Assembly (NCBI RefSeq): GCF_015711645.1
Contig: NZ_JABTEX010000002.1
Location: forward strand, 186,001 to 250,000
DNA: 64,000 bases
From: Planomonospora sp. ID82291
GTDB lineage: Bacteria > Actinomycetota > Actinomycetes > Streptosporangiales > Streptosporangiaceae
Reading direction: 5' to 3'
Positions 45,165 through 54,075 of the stretch are shown here, one piece after another. The stretch's first letter is position 1. Each line of letters opens with the position of its first letter. Both the position numbers and the translations under genes were made by a program. The notes beneath the pieces were generated by a model that searched no databases, was not told where the DNA came from, and saw only the letters and a list, made by a program, of their open reading frames with translations.

Positions 45165-46670
45165 TCAGGCGCCGTGCTCGCCGAACCAGCCGGCCAGCTT
45201 GCCCCGGCGGCTGATCGCACGGATCCGCTTCTCGACGACCTCCCGGCAGGCGACGGTGGCCACCACGAGGAGCTGGTCGTCGGCCCTGATCCGGGTGGAC
45301 TCCGACGGCACGAACGACTTGCCCTCCCGGACGATGAGCGTGACCTGGGCGTCGGCCGGGAGCCGGAGCTCGAAGACCTCCACGCCGTGCAGCCTGGACG
45401 CCGGCGGCACCCTGATCTGCAGGAGGTCGGCGTTGAGCTCCTCCAGGGGAGCCGACTCCACCGCCAGGTCGCGGGCCTCCTCCGGAGCGGTGACCCCGAG
45501 CCTGCGCGCCGCCCACGGCAGCGTGGGCCCCTGGAGCAGGGTGTAGACGACCACGATGACGAAGACCTCGTTGAACACGAGTTTGGCGGTGGCGTCGTCG
45601 ATCGACGTGGCGGCCCAGGGGATCGTGGCCAGCACGATGGGCACCGCTCCGCGGAGCCCGGCCCACGACAGGAACGCCTGCTCGCGCCAGTTCAGCCGGT
45701 CGACCCCCGTGACCCGCAGCAGGAGGGCGGAGACCATGATGGACAGCGGCCGGGCGACCGCGACCAGGATCAGCCCCGCGACCAGCCCCGGGACGATCGC
45801 GTCCGGCATCTCCGAGGGGCTCGCCAGCAGGCCGAGCATGACGAACAGGCCGATCTGGGCCAGCCAGGCGACGCCCTCGGCGAAGCCCCGGCTGGCCGCC
45901 CGGTGCGGCATCCGGGAGTTGCCCATGACCAGCGCCGCCAGGTAGACCGCCAGGAATCCGCTGCCGTGCAGGGCGGCGGCGCCGGCGTAGGCGACGAAGG
46001 CCAGCGCGAGCACCGCGATCGGGTACAGGCCGGCGGCCGGCAGCGCGACGCGGCGCAGCGCGTAGACGCCGACCGGGCCGACCGCGAGGCCGATGGCCGC
46101 GCCCACCACGAGCTCGAAGACCACTTCCAGCAGGGCGATCCCGAGGCTGGGCGAGGCGTCGGTGCTCAGCAGCACCACCGCGATGACGACGGGGGCGTCG
46201 TTGAACCCGGACTCGGCTTCCAGGATGCCCGACAGGCGCGGCGGCAGGGGCAGGCGGCGCAGGACGGAGAAGACCGCGGCGGCGTCGGTCGAGGCGAGGA
46301 CCGCGCCGAGCAGGAGCGCGGTCCGCCAGTCCATGCCGAGCAGGAGGCGCACCGGGAGCGCGACGGCGGCGATGCTCACCGCGACGCCCGCGGTGGCCAG
46401 CACCACGGCGGTGGGGATGGAGTCCCTGACGTGGCTCCAGGTGGTCGTCAGGCCTCCCTCGGCCAGGATGATCGCCAGCGCGATCAGGCCCATCTGCTGG
46501 GCGAGCCCCGTGTCCTCGAACTGCAGGCCGAACCCGGACTCACCGATGACCAGGCCGAACCCGAGGAAGAGCAGAAGGCTGGGGAGACCGCTGCGGTGGG
46601 CGACGCGCACCGCGATGATGGAGGCGATGACGATCCCCGCGCCGAGCAGCAGCCCGACGTTCATGTCCAT
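45165..46670 (-). CDS. CPA1-type K+(Na+)/H+ antiporter with C-terminal RCK_C (TrkA_C) domain
   Basis: 501 aa. About 12-13 membrane helices; LASTDAAAVFSVLRRLPL and ESGFNDAPVVIAVVLL carry the conserved Asp residues of the ion site, as in NhaP2/CvrA. The C-terminal ~95 residues (SRLHGVEVFELRLPADAQVT, DDQLLVVATVACREVVEKRI) are a TrkA_C/RCK_C regulatory domain. It exchanges potassium or sodium for protons, aiding pH and turgor control. Start: ATG 46670 or 46664, neither with a strong ribosome site. Confidence 0.9.
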   Translation of the reverse strand: MDMNVGLLLGAGIVIASIIAVRVAHRSGLPSLLLFLGFGLVIGESGFGLQFEDTGLAQQMGLIALAIILAEGGLTTTWSHVRDSIPTAVVLATAGVAVSIAAVALPVRLLLGMDWRTALLLGAVLASTDAAAVFSVLRRLPLPPRLSGILEAESGFNDAPVVIAVVLLSTDASPSLGIALLEVVFELVVGAAIGLAVGPVGVYALRRVALPAAGLYPIAVLALAFVAYAGAAALHGSGFLAVYLAALVMGNSRMPHRAASRGFAEGVAWLAQIGLFVMLGLLASPSEMPDAIVPGLVAGLILVAVARPLSIMVSALLLRVTGVDRLNWREQAFLSWAGLRGAVPIVLATIPWAATSIDDATAKLVFNEVFVIVVVYTLLQGPTLPWAARRLGVTAPEEARDLAVESAPLEELNADLLQIRVPPASRLHGVEVFELRLPADAQVTLIVREGKSFVPSESTRIRADDQLLVVATVACREVVEKRIRAISRRGKLAGWFGEHGA

Positions 46671-46872
46671 CGGCTGTCCATCGGCTGTTCAGGATCCGGT
46701 GAGACGGTCGGCGCGGTCGTGCGACGGAGGGTTCGCTCCCTTGGCGGGCCCCCGCGCGGAACCGCCGGGGCGTGTGCGTCGCCTGTCCCGGACGGGAAAA
46801 GCGGGGAACCGCTCCCTCGCCGGGAGCGAAGAGTCACCTGTCCCCTCCTCTCACTTCGGGGACCATTCTGTC

Positions 46873-47460
46873 CTATTCGGCGGGTCGGCCCTCCCCGAGG
46901 CGGACGACGCCGCCGGGCACGGCGGCGTAGCGGACCGGCCGGTCGTGCGGTTCGGCGGGGACGCCGTCGAGCAGCTCGCCGTCGTGCAGCAGCGCCACCG
47001 TCGGCACGTTCGGGCCGACCCGGGCCAGGGCCCGGTCGTAGGAGCCGCCGCCCTGGCCGAGCCGTACGCCGGTGGAGCGGTCGACCGCCAGCGCCGGGAC
47101 GATCACCAGGGCCACGGTCCTGACCGCGTCGACGCCGCGCCGTACGTCCACCGGCTCCATGATCCCGAAGCGGCCGGGGGCGAGGGTGTCGGGCCCGTCG
47201 TACACCGCCCAGTCGAGGTCCGCGTCGTCGCGGAGCACCGGGAGCAGCACCGTCGCGCCGTGCTTCCACAGCGCGAAGACCAGCCCGTGCGTCGCCGGCT
47301 CGGCCCCGGTCGACCAGTAGCACGCGACCAGCCCGGCCATCTGCACCCACGGCCGGTCCAGCAGCGCCTCCCGGATCTGGACAGAGGCCGCATACCGCTC
47401 GTCCTCCGGGATAGAGGCACGCCGCTGCCGGATCGACGACCGCAGCTTCCGCTTGTCCAC
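46873..47460 (-). CDS. 5-formyltetrahydrofolate cyclo-ligase
   Basis: 195 aa from GTG 47460, with GGAGGG just upstream. KRKLRSSIRQRRASIPEDE is the N-terminal helix. GATVLLPVLRDDADLDW, LVIVPALAVDRSTGVRLGQG and GGSYDRALARV are the nucleotide/folate-binding blocks. ATP-dependent conversion of 5-formyl-THF to 5,10-methenyl-THF recycles folate. It is divergent from galU with 24 bases between starts, so their promoters must overlap. Same arrangement as M. tuberculosis Rv0992c/Rv0993. Confidence 0.92.
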   Translation of the reverse strand: MDKRKLRSSIRQRRASIPEDERYAASVQIREALLDRPWVQMAGLVACYWSTGAEPATHGLVFALWKHGATVLLPVLRDDADLDWAVYDGPDTLAPGRFGIMEPVDVRRGVDAVRTVALVIVPALAVDRSTGVRLGQGGGSYDRALARVGPNVPTVALLHDGELLDGVPAEPHDRPVRYAAVPGGVVRLGEGRPAE

Positions 47461-47484
47461 AGGTCCCTCCACTAAGGTTTTGAT

Positions 47485-48384
47485 ATGGCCGACTTCGATC
47501 CCGTGACGAAAGCCGTCGTGCCGGCGGCGGGTCTGGGCACCCGCTTCCTGCCTGCGACCAAGGCGACGCCCAAGGAGATGCTGCCGATCGTCGACAAACC
47601 CGCGATCCAGTATGTCGTCGAGGAGGCCGTCTCCGCCGGACTGCTCGACCTGCTCATGGTGACCGGCAAGAACAAGCGCTCGATCGAGGACCACTTCGAC
47701 CGGGCCGTCGAGCTGGAGGAGGTCCTGGAGGCCAAGGGCGACGACGAGCGCCTCTCCCAGGTCCGCGAGCCCGCCGACCTGGCGACCCTGCACTACGTAC
47801 GGCAGGGCGAGCCGCGCGGTCTCGGCCACGCCGTCCTCTGCGCCAAGCAGCACGTGGGCGACAGCCCGTTCGCCTGCCTGCTCGGCGACGACCTGATCGA
47901 CCCCCGCGACGAACTGCTCAAGCGCATGATCGACGTCCGCAACACCTACGGCGGCAGCGTCATCGCGCTGATGGAGGTGCCGCGCGACCACGTCTCCCTG
48001 TACGGCTGCGCGGCCATCGAGGCCACCGCCGAGGACGACGTGGTCCGGGTGACCGACCTGGTGGAGAAGCCGCCGGCCGAGGAGGCGCCGTCCAACTGGG
48101 CCGTCATCGGCCGCTACGTGATCGACCCGGCCGTCTTCGAGGTCCTGGAGAACACGCCGCCGGGCCGCGGCGGCGAGATCCAGCTGACCGACGCCCTGCG
48201 CACCCTGGCCGGCCGCGGTGGCGCGGACGGCGGACCGGTCCACGGCGTGCTGTTCCGGGGCCGCCGCTACGACACCGGCAACAAGCTTGACTACCTGCGC
48301 ACGGTCGTGCAGTTCGCCGCCGACCGCTCCGACCTCGCGCCGGAGTTCCTGCCCTGGCTCAAGGAGTTCCTGGCCTCGCGATGA
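47485..48384 (+). CDS. galU: UTP--glucose-1-phosphate uridylyltransferase
   Basis: 299 aa. KAVVPAAGLGTRFLPATKAT is the nucleotidyltransferase signature, KPAIQYVVEEAV and LLGDDLI the metal/substrate-binding segments, and DTGNKLDYLRTVV the C-terminal block. It makes UDP-glucose for cell-envelope glycans and trehalose. Start ATG 47485 has no ribosome site. A TAAGGT hexamer at 47473-47478 would place the transcript start at the ATG, so the mRNA may be leaderless. The stop overlaps glp (ATGA). Confidence 0.94.
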   Translation: MADFDPVTKAVVPAAGLGTRFLPATKATPKEMLPIVDKPAIQYVVEEAVSAGLLDLLMVTGKNKRSIEDHFDRAVELEEVLEAKGDDERLSQVREPADLATLHYVRQGEPRGLGHAVLCAKQHVGDSPFACLLGDDLIDPRDELLKRMIDVRNTYGGSVIALMEVPRDHVSLYGCAAIEATAEDDVVRVTDLVEKPPAEEAPSNWAVIGRYVIDPAVFEVLENTPPGRGGEIQLTDALRTLAGRGGADGGPVHGVLFRGRRYDTGNKLDYLRTVVQFAADRSDLAPEFLPWLKEFLASR

Positions 48385-49610
48385 CCCTTCCGACGAGCCC
48401 GCAGGCGGCCCCCATGAGCCCGATGAGATCGGTCGACGAGCACCTCGGCGACATCCTGCGCACCGTGCGGGCGCTCGCCCCGCTGGAACTGGAGCTGGAA
48501 CGGGCGCTGGGCACGACCCTGGCCGAGGAGGTCACCTCCCCGGTCCCGCTGCCGCCCTTCGACAACTCGGCGATGGACGGCTACGCCGTACGGGCCGAGG
48601 ACGTCGCCGACGTCCCGGTGACGCTGCCGGTGGTCGACGACGTCGCGGCCGGGGACGGCCGCCTGCACGCGCTCGGGCCGGGGATGGCCCTGCGGATCAT
48701 GACCGGCGCGCCGCTGCCGGCCGGGGCCGGCGCGGTGGTCCCGGTGGAGTGGACCGACGGCGGCACCGCCCGGGTCACGATCGACCGGTCGGCGCCGAAG
48801 GGCAACGCGATCCGCCTGGCCGGCGAGGACGTGCGCGCCGGGGAGGTGGTCCTGCCCGCCGGGACCCGGATCGGCCCCGCCCAGCTCGGCATCCTGGCCG
48901 GAGTCGGCCGCCGCCGGGTGCTGGTACGGCCCCGCCCGCGGGTCGTGGTGATCTCCACCGGCGCGGAGCTGGCCGAACCGGGCACGCCCCTGGCGCCCGG
49001 CCAGATCTGGGAGTCCAACAGCTACACCCTGATCGCCGCGGTCCGGGAGGCCGGCGGGGAGGGCTACCGCGCCGGGATCGTCGGCGACGACGCGGCGGGC
49101 TTCGCCGAACAGCTCGACGCCCAACTGGTCAGGGCCGATGTGGTGATCACCAGCGGCGGGGTCTCGATGGGCGCGTACGAGCCGGTCAAGGAGGCCCTCG
49201 GGCCGCTGGGCACCGTACGCTTCGAACGCGTCGCCATGCAGCCGGGCATGCCCCAGGGGTTCGGCGTGGTGGGCGACGACCAGGTGCCCATCTTCGCGCT
49301 GCCCGGGAACCCGGTCTCCTCTTTCGTGTCGTTCATGCTGTTCGTCCGCCCGGCGCTGCGGAAGATGCAGGGCCTGCCCACGGGGCCCGCCGAGACCGTG
49401 ACGGCCGTGACCACGGCGCCGCTCCGCTCGCCCGCGGGCAAGCGCTCCTACCTGCGCGGCAGGCTCGGCCCGCAGGGCGCCGTGACCCCGGTGCGGCGGC
49501 AGGGCTCCCACCAGCTCGCCGCCCTGGCCGAGGCCGACGCGCTGATCGTGGTCCCCGAGGACGTCACCGACCTTCCCGAGGGCGCGACCGTGGAGATCAT
49601 TCCCCTGTGA
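48381..49610 (+). CDS. glp: MoeA/gephyrin-like protein (Glp)
   Basis: 409 aa, full MoeA length. LPPFDNSAMDGYAVRAED (domain I/II), MTGAPLPAGAGAVVPVE, ISTGAELAEPGTPL, TSGGVSMGAYEPVKEAL and FALPGNPVSSFVSFMLF are the MoeA domains, so molybdenum insertion into molybdopterin is possible. In Corynebacteriales the moeA copy next to galU and rimJ is Glp, which binds FtsZ and the membrane receptor GlpR in cell division. The same gene order here makes that role likely. It starts inside the galU stop. Confidence 0.9.
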   Translation: MTLPTSPQAAPMSPMRSVDEHLGDILRTVRALAPLELELERALGTTLAEEVTSPVPLPPFDNSAMDGYAVRAEDVADVPVTLPVVDDVAAGDGRLHALGPGMALRIMTGAPLPAGAGAVVPVEWTDGGTARVTIDRSAPKGNAIRLAGEDVRAGEVVLPAGTRIGPAQLGILAGVGRRRVLVRPRPRVVVISTGAELAEPGTPLAPGQIWESNSYTLIAAVREAGGEGYRAGIVGDDAAGFAEQLDAQLVRADVVITSGGVSMGAYEPVKEALGPLGTVRFERVAMQPGMPQGFGVVGDDQVPIFALPGNPVSSFVSFMLFVRPALRKMQGLPTGPAETVTAVTTAPLRSPAGKRSYLRGRLGPQGAVTPVRRQGSHQLAALAEADALIVVPEDVTDLPEGATVEIIPL

Positions 49611-49653
49611 ACGGGGACGACAGACCGTACCGGTCAGGAGGCAGGGCAGGCGG

Positions 49654-50124
49654 ATGAGCGGTTTCTCACACCTCGACGAGACCGGCGCGGCGCGCATGGT
49701 GGACGTCTCGGCCAAGGACGTCTCGGCGCGCGCGGCCGTCGCGACCGGCAGGGTGCTGCTGTCCGCCGAGGCGGTGGCCCTGCTGCGGTCGGGGGAGATC
49801 CCCAAGGGGGACGCGCTGGGCACGGCGAGGATCGCGGGCATCATGGGCGCCAAGCGCACCCCCGACCTGATCCCGCTCTGCCACCCGATCGCGCTGCACG
49901 GCGTGAAGGTCGAGCTGACCGTGGCCGACGACGGCGTGGAGATCTCCGCCCGGGTCAGGACCGCCGACCGGACCGGGGTCGAGATGGAGGCGCTGACCTC
50001 GGTCGCCGTCGCCGCGCTGGCACTGATCGACATGGTGAAGGCGGTGGACCCGGCGGCCGTCATCACGGACGTCAGGGTCGAGGAGAAGACCGGCGGGAAG
50101 ACCGGCGTCTGGACACGGCCCTGA
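49654..50124 (+). CDS. moaC: Cyclic pyranopterin monophosphate synthase
   Basis: 156 aa. FSHLDETGAARMVDVSAKDVS and KGDALGTARIAGIMGAKRTP, LIPLCHPIALHGVKVELT and GVEMEALTSVAVAALALIDM are all MoaC blocks, including the conserved LCHPI and the MEALT/D..K region (DMVKAVD). It catalyses the second half of the first step in molybdenum cofactor synthesis. ATG 49654 follows GGCAGGCGG. It lies 43 bases after glp in the same operon. Confidence 0.95.
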   Translation: MSGFSHLDETGAARMVDVSAKDVSARAAVATGRVLLSAEAVALLRSGEIPKGDALGTARIAGIMGAKRTPDLIPLCHPIALHGVKVELTVADDGVEISARVRTADRTGVEMEALTSVAVAALALIDMVKAVDPAAVITDVRVEEKTGGKTGVWTRP

Positions 50125-50144
50125 GCGCGGACGGGAAGGCGCGC

Positions 50145-50228
50145 CGCGGTGGCGGTGCTGCGGTGGCGCGGTGGCGCGGTGGCGGTGCTGCGGTGGCGCG
50201 GTGGCGGTGCTGCGGTGACGATGCTGCG
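50145..50228. repeat. Degenerate GCGGTGGC/GGTGCTGC tandem repeat between moaC and mogA
   Basis: The interval is filled by permutations of GCGGTGGCGGTGCTGCGGTG. Two copies of GCGGTGGCGGTGCTGCGGTG are identical. It is probably a replication-slippage product and shows no plausible coding frame or terminator. Confidence 0.75.
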
Positions 50229-50273
50229 GCGGGGCGGTAAGGGTACGGCGGTGGCGGGGAAGGCGGGTCGCGC

Positions 50274-50747
50274 ATGCGGGCTCTGGTGATCACGGCGTCC
50301 AACCGGGCCGCCGCCGGGGTGTACGAGGACTCCTCCGGCAGGCTCCTGGCGGAACTGCTCGCGGCGGCCGGGTGCGAGGTGGACGGCCCGGTGGTGGTCC
50401 CCGACGGCGCGCCGGTCGAGGAGGCGCTCCGGTCCGGGGTGGCCGGCGGCTACGACGTGATCGTCACCACCGGCGGCACCGGCCTGACCCCGGCCGACCT
50501 GACCCCCGAGATGACCGCGCGGGTGCTCGACCGCGAGATCCCCGGCATCGCCGAGGCGATCCGGCAGGCGAACCGGGAGAAGGTGCCCGCCTCCATCCTG
50601 TCCCGCGGGCTGGCGGGCCAGGCGGGTTCCACCCTGGTCGTGAACCTCCCCGGCTCCTCCGGCGGGGTCCGCGACGGCATGGCCGTACTGGCGCCCGTGC
50701 TGCGGCACGCCGTGGACCAGATCCGGGGGGGAGACCACCCCCGGTGA
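50274..50747 (+). CDS. mog: Molybdopterin adenylyltransferase MogA/MoaB-like
   Basis: 157 aa. MRALVITASNRAAAGVYEDS is the N-terminal strand/loop. DVIVTTGGTGLTPADLTPEMT carries the TTGGTG molybdopterin-binding motif, and SRGLAGQAGSTLVVNLPGSS the PGS motif. It adenylylates molybdopterin before molybdate insertion. With moaC and glp it gives three Mo-cofactor-type genes in one operon. ATG 50274 follows a GGGAAGGCGGG ribosome site. Confidence 0.92.
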   Translation: MRALVITASNRAAAGVYEDSSGRLLAELLAAAGCEVDGPVVVPDGAPVEEALRSGVAGGYDVIVTTGGTGLTPADLTPEMTARVLDREIPGIAEAIRQANREKVPASILSRGLAGQAGSTLVVNLPGSSGGVRDGMAVLAPVLRHAVDQIRGGDHPR

Positions 50748-50825
50748 TCTCCCCGGGTCCCTCCCGGGGGCTCTCCTGTGGTCGCTCCGTGGCACGCCGG
50801 TGCGGCTTGGGGGGATGATGAGGGG

Positions 50826-51470
50826 GTGGATCGACTTCGTGGCTGGCCGGTGACCCTGACGGAGGGCCCGGTGGGACTCCGGCCGCTGCGCCTGCGGGAC
50901 GTGCGGGTCTGGCGTGATTCACGGCTGCGCAACGCCGACTGGCTCCGGCCGTGGGAACCGAGCAATCCGGAGACGCCCCTGTTCCGGACCGGACTGGGCC
51001 CGTACGTCTCGATGGCCGGGACGCTGCGCCGGGAGGCCCGGCAGGGGCTGGCGCTGCCGTGGGTCGTCACCTACGAGGGGGCCTTCGCGGGCCAGCTCAC
51101 CGTCGGCGCGATCGTCTGGGGGTCGGCCAGGTCCGCCCAGATCGGCTACTGGGTGGACGGTGCGCTGGCCGGCCGGGGGATCATCCCGACCGCCGTGGCG
51201 CTGGCGGTGGACCACTGCTTCTTCACCACCGGGCTGCACCGGGTCGAGGCCAACATCCGGCCGGAGAACCAGGCCAGCCGCAGGGTGGTTGAGAAGCTCG
51301 GTTTCCGGGAAGAAGGAATCCGGCGCCGTCATCTGCACATCGACGGAGCGTGGCGCGACCACATCTGCTACGCCCTCACGATCGAGGACGCGCCCAGGGG
51401 CCTGCTCGCGCGATGGCGACACGCCCGGGAGGCCACGGCCCCCGGCGGTCCCTCGCACGAAGAGGTGTGA
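50826..51470 (+). CDS. GNAT N-acetyltransferase, RimJ-like
   Basis: 214 aa from GTG 50826. VGLRPLRLRDVRVWRDSRLR is the RimJ/RimL opening. AQIGYWVDGALAGRGIIPTA has the acetyl-CoA pyrophosphate loop, and ANIRPENQASRRVVEKLGFR the C-terminal helix of the fold. It probably acetylates a protein N-terminus or ribosomal protein. It holds the position of M. tuberculosis rimJ (Rv0995) between moeA and the glpR-like gene. The target is unknown. Confidence 0.88.
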   Translation: MDRLRGWPVTLTEGPVGLRPLRLRDVRVWRDSRLRNADWLRPWEPSNPETPLFRTGLGPYVSMAGTLRREARQGLALPWVVTYEGAFAGQLTVGAIVWGSARSAQIGYWVDGALAGRGIIPTAVALAVDHCFFTTGLHRVEANIRPENQASRRVVEKLGFREEGIRRRHLHIDGAWRDHICYALTIEDAPRGLLARWRHAREATAPGGPSHEEV

Positions 51471-51594
51471 CGATCTGGCGACACACCGAACTGAATACTC
51501 GTCAAATAGTGACACGCGGTCTTACGGTGCGTGACGTGAGCACAGTGAGGACGCCCCGCGGTCAGGCGTGCCTTCGTGCTGCGCGGAGGCGGCC

Positions 51595-52392
51595 GTGAGC
51601 AGCGTCCTCCTCTATCTCGCCATCGTCGTCATGTGGCTGTGCGTCCTCGTGCCCATGTGGCTGCGCCGCGACCGGACCACGTTCGTGGAGATCGACGAGC
51701 GGGACGAGGTCACCGGATCATACGACCTGACCGGATCGTACGACCTCACGGGCGCGCCGACGGGGAGCCCGGTCGAGGAGGGTCCGTCCGGGTCCCTTCC
51801 CGGGTCCGCGGGGTCCGCGGGGTCCGCCGCCGGGTCGGCAGCGCCGTCGGGCGCGGCGACCGCCACCGGGTCTGCCGCCGCGCCGTCGGGGGCGGGGTCC
51901 GCCGCCGCACCGGACGCCGCGTTCCGGACGTCGAGGGGTGCCGTTCCGCGGACCGCGCCCGGGGCGGTGCCCTCAGGAGGGGAAGACGGATCGGGCTCCC
52001 GGCGGGCGGAGCTCCGCCGTGCCGCACAGCGCCGCCGGGCGGCGCTCGTGGCCAAGCGGCGGCGGCTGACACTCTGGTGCGCGCTGCTGCTCCTGGCCTC
52101 GGCGGTGACCTCGGCGGTCCGGGTGATCCCCTGGTGGGGCGCGGTGCCCTCGGTGGTCCTCCTGGGCATCCATCTGGCGGTCCTGCGGGTCGCGGTCCGG
52201 ATCGACGGCGAACGGCGCCGAGCGGCCGCCCAGGCCCGTGCGGAACGTGCCAGGCGCGCCCGGCGGCGGGCCGCGGAGGCGGCGGCTCGGCGGGCGGCGG
52301 CCCCGCAGGCGGAGGTCATCGATCTCTCCGAGCACCGTGACGAGCTCTTCGACCAGTACGCCGAGCCGTCCCGCCGCGCGGTCGGAGACTGA
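51595..52392 (+). CDS. GlpR/SepX-like divisome membrane protein
   Basis: 265 aa from GTG 51595. An N-terminal helix (SSVLLYLAIVVMWLCVLVPMWLRR) is followed by a charged motif FVEIDERDEV. A ~100-residue Gly/Ser/Ala/Pro linker precedes two helices (about 150-190) and a basic Ala/Arg-rich tail ending VIDLSEHRDELFDQYAEP. SepX of Streptomyces and GlpR of corynebacteria (Rv0996 position) have this arrangement and anchor Glp or act in septation. Location after the rimJ-like gene supports this. The VIDLS ending is a possible partner-binding peptide. Confidence 0.72.
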   Translation: MSSVLLYLAIVVMWLCVLVPMWLRRDRTTFVEIDERDEVTGSYDLTGSYDLTGAPTGSPVEEGPSGSLPGSAGSAGSAAGSAAPSGAATATGSAAAPSGAGSAAAPDAAFRTSRGAVPRTAPGAVPSGGEDGSGSRRAELRRAAQRRRAALVAKRRRLTLWCALLLLASAVTSAVRVIPWWGAVPSVVLLGIHLAVLRVAVRIDGERRRAAAQARAERARRARRRAAEAAARRAAAPQAEVIDLSEHRDELFDQYAEPSRRAVGD

Positions 52393-52448
52393 TGGTGCCC
52401 CGGATGGCGCGAGCGCCCTCGGATGTTTGCTAACCTAGTCCACGTCTT

Positions 52449-52522
52449 GGGGATGTAGCGCAGTCCGGTAGCGCACTTCGTTCGCATCGAAGGGGTCAGG
52501 GGTTCGAATCCCCTCATCTCCA
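52449..52522 (+). tRNA. tRNA-Ala (anticodon CGC)
   Basis: Acceptor GGGGATG pairs with CATCTCC and includes the G3:U70 identity pair of alanine tRNA. D-arm with GCGCAGTCCGGTAGCGC, anticodon stem CTTCG/CGAAG with loop TTCGCAT (anticodon CGC), T-arm AGGGG-TTCGAAT-CCCCT. Discriminator A is followed by CCCA, so CCA is probably added enzymatically. The 3' half is duplicated at 54076. Confidence 0.95.
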
Positions 52523-52566
52523 CCCAGGTCAGAGGCCGCTTCCGAGAGATCGGGAGCGGCCTTCTG
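52480..52566 (+). repeat. attL-like repeat: tRNA-Ala 3' half plus downstream hairpin
   Basis: This 87-bp segment runs from the last base of the anticodon stem through the tRNA 3' end and a 10-bp stem-loop (52534-52561). It is identical to 54076-54162. It is the copy that completes the functional tRNA. Confidence 0.92.
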
Positions 52567-52750
52567 CGTTGCCGGGTGACCAACTGAGTGACCATGGCTC
52601 TGATCGCTTCTTCGGGCTCTGTCCTGAAGGGTTCGAGCCGCGTGCATGATCTGGCGCACCGGAGCCACTCCCACTACCGTCAGCCATCTGTGATCACATG
52701 ATTTCTTCGGCCGCCCGCAAGCTGAGAGCCGGCCATGAGGACGGTGAGCG

Positions 52751-54010
52751 GTGTCTGATCCGGTGCAGCTGGACATGGGTGATCTCGACGTGTCTGGACA
52801 CGGCCCGGTCAGGCCGGGCATGAGTGATCCCCCGGTGGCTGACCGATCCATCCCCTCCGCTCAGCCAGATCCCATAACCCCCGGAGCTGGTGGCTACACG
52901 ATTTCTGTTGGCAGGAGCGTGGAGGCGTCAGCCGTGTCGACGCGACCGTCATTCTTTCGCCGAAGCTTCTGGTGGATCCTCGCAACGGCACTTTCAGGAG
53001 TGTTGGCCGCTGTTATATGGCCTTCCTCCGATCTGCTGGGGCATCACGACGACCCAGTCGCGGCGGTGGCGGTGGGGAAACTGGAGGGTCGACCAGTCGC
53101 CGTAAGCACTGGTAATGGCTACTACGACAGCACCTTGCGGATGTGGGACCTGACCACAGGCGATCCAATCGGTGAACCGATCGCCGCTCATCCGGAGGGT
53201 GTCACATCGCTGGTGCTCGGGGAAGTGGACGGTCAGCCGGTAGCCGTTACAGGTGGCTACGACAACGCTGTACGGATCTGGGACCTGACTACACGCAGAC
53301 TCGTCGGCGACCCGATAAGGATCGGCAACACCGAACGCGTCGATGCGGTGGCGGTCGGAGAGGTGAGCGGTCGAGCTGTCGTCATCGCCGCAGGAGACTG
53401 GGGTGACGCCACCCATAAGCTGCCTGTGCGGGTGTGGGACCTGGCCACGCACGAACCTTTCGGCGAACCGCTGGTCGGACACACCGGACTCGTCTGGAGC
53501 GTGGCGCTCGGCGAGATGAACGGTCGAGTAATCGTCGTTACCGGCAGCAACGACGGCACGACACGAGTGTGGGACCTGACCACCCGCAAGCAGATAGGCG
53601 ACCCGATGATCAGCAGTACCGGTGTCGGGGATGTCGCGCTCGGCTGGGTGGACGGCAGACAGGTCGTTATCTCCAGCGATGAGAAGGACATTCGGGTGTG
53701 GGACTTGGCCGCCCACCAGCTGATCGGTGCCCCCATACCGACAGGCCACACCTACGGGGTCAGGGCACTAACGGTTGGGGAAGTCAACGGCCGACCAGTC
53801 GTCCTCACCGGTGGTGGTTACGACGAAGACGGTGGTGGTGCCGTGCAGGTTTGGGATCTGCGCACGCACAAGCCGCTTGGTGGGCGAATGAGATACGCCA
53901 ACTGGGTCGGGGACATAGCGATCGGACATGTGGCCGGAAAAGTGGTCGCCGTCACCGGAGACGGTGACGGCGACGTGCGAATGCGGGACTTGAGCGCCTC
54001 CACACGATGA
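52751..54010 (+). CDS. Membrane-anchored seven-bladed WD40 protein
   Basis: 419 aa, GTG start, no strong ribosome site. The N-terminal ~65 residues are hydrophilic; then FFRRSFWWILATALSGVLAAVI forms one helix (about 68-90). Seven WD40-type repeats follow (about 100-415), each with xVAVGEVxGRxVVxTG and xVRxWDL, enough for a closed propeller. The repeats resemble those C-terminal to NTPase, caspase or kinase modules in actinomycetes, but no catalytic domain is present. Codon use is less GC-biased than in neighbours. Cargo of the tRNA-Ala element; function unknown. Confidence 0.75.
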   Translation: MSDPVQLDMGDLDVSGHGPVRPGMSDPPVADRSIPSAQPDPITPGAGGYTISVGRSVEASAVSTRPSFFRRSFWWILATALSGVLAAVIWPSSDLLGHHDDPVAAVAVGKLEGRPVAVSTGNGYYDSTLRMWDLTTGDPIGEPIAAHPEGVTSLVLGEVDGQPVAVTGGYDNAVRIWDLTTRRLVGDPIRIGNTERVDAVAVGEVSGRAVVIAAGDWGDATHKLPVRVWDLATHEPFGEPLVGHTGLVWSVALGEMNGRVIVVTGSNDGTTRVWDLTTRKQIGDPMISSTGVGDVALGWVDGRQVVISSDEKDIRVWDLAAHQLIGAPIPTGHTYGVRALTVGEVNGRPVVLTGGGYDEDGGGAVQVWDLRTHKPLGGRMRYANWVGDIAIGHVAGKVVAVTGDGDGDVRMRDLSASTR

Positions 54011-54075
54011 GTCGGCCTCACCACAAACACCACATGTAGCCTGATGTTCCAACCGGTTTGACAGGTACCGCCAGG

